A stretch of 64,000 nt of DNA from Streptacidiphilus sp. P02-A3a (GTDB lineage: Bacteria; Actinomycetota; Actinomycetes; Streptomycetales; Streptomycetaceae), in assembly GCF_014084105.1 (NCBI RefSeq), contig NZ_CP048289.1:8255922-8319921 (forward strand), read 5' to 3'. The notes under the pieces were generated by a model. It did not search any database, was not told the origin of the DNA, and saw nothing but the letters and a program-made list of their open reading frames with translations. This document shows, in pieces, positions 62,712-64,000 of the stretch (the first letter of the stretch is position 1; each line of letters starts with the position of its first letter). The translations under genes and the position numbers were made by a program.

Positions 62712-63716
62712 TCAGACTCCTGCCTTGACGGTCCGGTCGGTGTTCGGGGCGGCCTGCGCGGGGTCCTGCGCGGCCTGCCCCGGCTCGGCACGGTGCCCGG
62801 TCAGGGTCAGGAAGACCTCGTCCAGGCTGGAGCCGCGCAGCGCCAGCTCGCTCACCGCGAGCCCGGCCTCCTCCAGTCGGCGGACCACCGCCGGCATCAG
62901 CGCGACGTCCCGCACCGGGACGCTGACCAGGCCGTTCGCGGTCCGCTCGGCGGCCGAACCGGCCACCTCGGCGACCAGCCGGTGCACCTCGTCCAGCTCG
63001 GCCGAACGCGCCGGGCGCAGCTCCAGCACCTGCCCGCCGACCTGCGCCTTGAGGCCCTCCGGGGTGCCCTGGGCGATCACCCGGCCGTGGTCCACCACCA
63101 CGATGTCGTCCGCCAGCTGGTCCGCCTCCTCCAGGTACTGCGTGGTCAGCAGCACCGTGACCCCCTCGCTGACCAGGCCCCGGACGATGTCCCACAGCTC
63201 GTTGCGGCTGTGCGGGTCGAGGCCGGTGGTCGGCTCGTCCAGGAACAGCACCTCCGGGCGGCCGACCAGCGAGGCGGCCAGGTCCAGTCGGCGGCGCATG
63301 CCGCCGGAGAAGGTCCCGGCGGCCCGGCCGCCGGCCTCGGTCAGGTCGAACTTCCGCAGCAGCTCGGCCGCGCGGGCCCGGGCGTCCGGGCGGCTCAGGC
63401 CCAGCAGACGGCCGATCATCAGCAGGTTCTCGGTGCCGGTCAGCATCTCGTCCACCGCCGCGTACTGCCCGGTCAGCCCGATCCGGGCGCGGACCGCCCC
63501 GGCCTGCCTGACCACGTCGAGGCCGCCGACCAGGGCCCGTCCGGAGTCCGGGCGCAGCAGCGTGGCCAGGATCCGGACCACCGTGGTCTTGCCCGCGCCG
63601 TTCGGCCCGAGCACCCCCAGCACCGTCCCGGCCTCGGCCGCCAGATCCACCCCGGCCAGGGCCCTGGTCTCCTTGAAGCTCTTGACCAGGCCCTCTGCCT
63701 GGATCGCGTAGGTCAT
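62712..63716 (-). CDS. ABC transporter ATP-binding protein (DrrA-like)
   Basis: 334 aa. Walker A GPNGAGKTT (37-45), Q-loop GLTGQYAAVDE, signature FSGGMRRRLD (136-145), Walker B VLFLDEPTTGLD (156-167) and H-loop-type TTQYLEEADQ. The C-terminal 110 residues are the DrrA extension. It powers the permease encoded directly downstream; the exported substrate is unknown. The start ATG 63716 follows GGGGAGG. The promoter is a near-copy of the damage-inducible site before the AAA gene at 6726. Confidence 0.93.
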   Translation of the reverse strand: MTYAIQAEGLVKSFKETRALAGVDLAAEAGTVLGVLGPNGAGKTTVVRILATLLRPDSGRALVGGLDVVRQAGAVRARIGLTGQYAAVDEMLTGTENLLMIGRLLGLSRPDARARAAELLRKFDLTEAGGRAAGTFSGGMRRRLDLAASLVGRPEVLFLDEPTTGLDPHSRNELWDIVRGLVSEGVTVLLTTQYLEEADQLADDIVVVDHGRVIAQGTPEGLKAQVGGQVLELRPARSAELDEVHRLVAEVAGSAAERTANGLVSVPVRDVALMPAVVRRLEEAGLAVSELALRGSSLDEVFLTLTGHRAEPGQAAQDPAQAAPNTDRTVKAGV

Positions 63717-63753
63717 CGCGGCCTCCCCGTCGATACGTCGTGTTCCGAGGACG

Positions 63754-63776
63754 ACTCTGCACCCCGCCACTGACAA
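63754..63776 (-). promoter_or_regulatory. PafBC / RecA-NDp-type promoter of the ABC transporter operon
   Basis: On the minus strand TTGTCAGTG (63776-63768), 8 nt, CAGAGT (63759-63754), 22 of 23 bases identical to the site before the AAA gene. A second TGTCAGTG without a -10 lies 31 bp further upstream (63806-63799), and a third TGTCAG half-motif at 63817-63812. Confidence 0.7.
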
Positions 63777-63844
63777 CCGGTTGAGACGAATCTCTCGTCA
63801 CTGACAGGCGGCTGACACGCCCATCCGAACCGTCTGGCCGGAGA

Positions 63845-64000
63845 ATGGGTGACGTGCCGATCACGCTCGAAGCCCAACGCCGCGCTGACGCCTCCCCCTT
63901 CGTCGACCTCGACCGGGCGGAGTGGAGCGCGCTGCACCAGCGCACGCCGCTGCCACTGTCCGCCGAAGAGGTGGAGCGGCTGCGCGGCCTCGGCGACGTC
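63845..64000 (+). CDS. coaA: Pantothenate kinase CoaA (N-terminal part)
   Basis: 52 codons to the window end. SPFVDLDRAEWSALHQRTPL and LSAEEVERLRGLGDV match the N-terminus of bacterial type I pantothenate kinases, which start CoA synthesis. The P-loop lies beyond the window. The start is ATG 63845 or GTG 63854; the latter has GGAG about 11 nt upstream. It is divergent from the ABC transporter operon. Confidence 0.85.
   Translation, partial: MGDVPITLEAQRRADASPFVDLDRAEWSALHQRTPLPLSAEEVERLRGLGDV

Noticed and set aside
58069-63711. A 1880-codon open frame on the plus strand across acpS, the SARP gene and the ABC genes
   Set aside because: It is a low-complexity Arg/Pro/Ala/Gly frame caused by GC-rich codon bias and overlaps well-supported genes on both strands.
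61903-63716. Calling the ABC transporter a daunorubicin resistance system (drrAB)
   Set aside because: Only family resemblance supports this; no anthracycline genes are in the window, so no gene symbol is given.

Overview
The window is very GC-rich chromosomal DNA from a Streptomyces-like filamentous actinomycete (Streptomyces, Kitasatospora or Streptacidiphilus type). The evidence is the adjacency of bldM and whiD with a ShbA-type sigma gene, guaB and guaB3, groES-groEL1 behind two CIRCE elements, several Ser/Thr kinases with extracellular sensor domains, PspC/LuxR two-component genes, and typical actinomycete promoters with many leaderless starts. It is mostly conserved core chromosome. No tRNA, rRNA, CRISPR array, insertion sequence or prophage was recognised.

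Layout. 1-2009: end of a DprE1-like FAD oxidoreductase, a DprE2-like short-chain reductase, and an RsbW-like ATP-binding protein. 2038-9865: two divergent operons, AAA(MoxR)-DUF5682-VWA to the left and SWIM-DUF5691 to the right. 9926-14862: B12-binding protein, lipase-like hydrolase, PcrA/UvrD helicase, KptA. 14867-18770: a LiaFSR/PspC-like envelope-stress module (LuxR regulator, PspC kinase, PspC/toastrack membrane protein, small membrane protein). 18777-24648: DoxX, class II aldolase, Uma2 nuclease-like protein, guaA, chorismate mutase with a possible attenuator, an unassigned gap, and a TMEM175-like channel. 24864-30806: GMC oxidoreductase, succinate-semialdehyde dehydrogenase, a single-pass membrane protein, a flavin disulfide reductase-like protein. 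30878-37883: two active-looking Ser/Thr kinases flanking a membrane pseudokinase, then glpD. 38077-41313: a broken membrane-protein gene, guaB3 and guaB. 41511-46575: shbA, bldM, whiD, a MOSC protein, groEL1 and groES. 46783-58481: a methyltransferase, polysaccharide deacetylase, tsaD-rimI-tsaB, an L,D-transpeptidase-like protein without catalytic residues, tsaE, a hydrolase, alr, an active L,D-transpeptidase, nnrD and acpS. 58589-63716: a large SARP/NB-ARC/TPR regulator converging on a DrrAB-like ABC transporter. The window ends inside coaA.

The most notable cross-gene pattern is a set of LexA-independent DNA-damage (PafBC / RecA-NDp type) promoter motifs, TTGTCRGTG-N8-TAnnnT. They occur on both sides of the divergent AAA/VWA and SWIM/DUF5691 operons, in front of pcrA, and in front of the ABC transporter, where the site is 22/23 identical to the one before the AAA gene. 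A LexA-type box (CGAAC-N4-GTTC) lies between the B12-binding gene and the lipase. Together these suggest that the uncharacterised AAA-DUF5682-VWA / SWIM-DUF5691 set is a DNA-damage-inducible NTPase system. Other points of interest are a possible aromatic leader peptide with rare TTT and TAT codons ahead of chorismate mutase, an array of TCAGGGT repeats in the PspC divergent promoter, and a dead L,D-transpeptidase fold beside the tsa genes.
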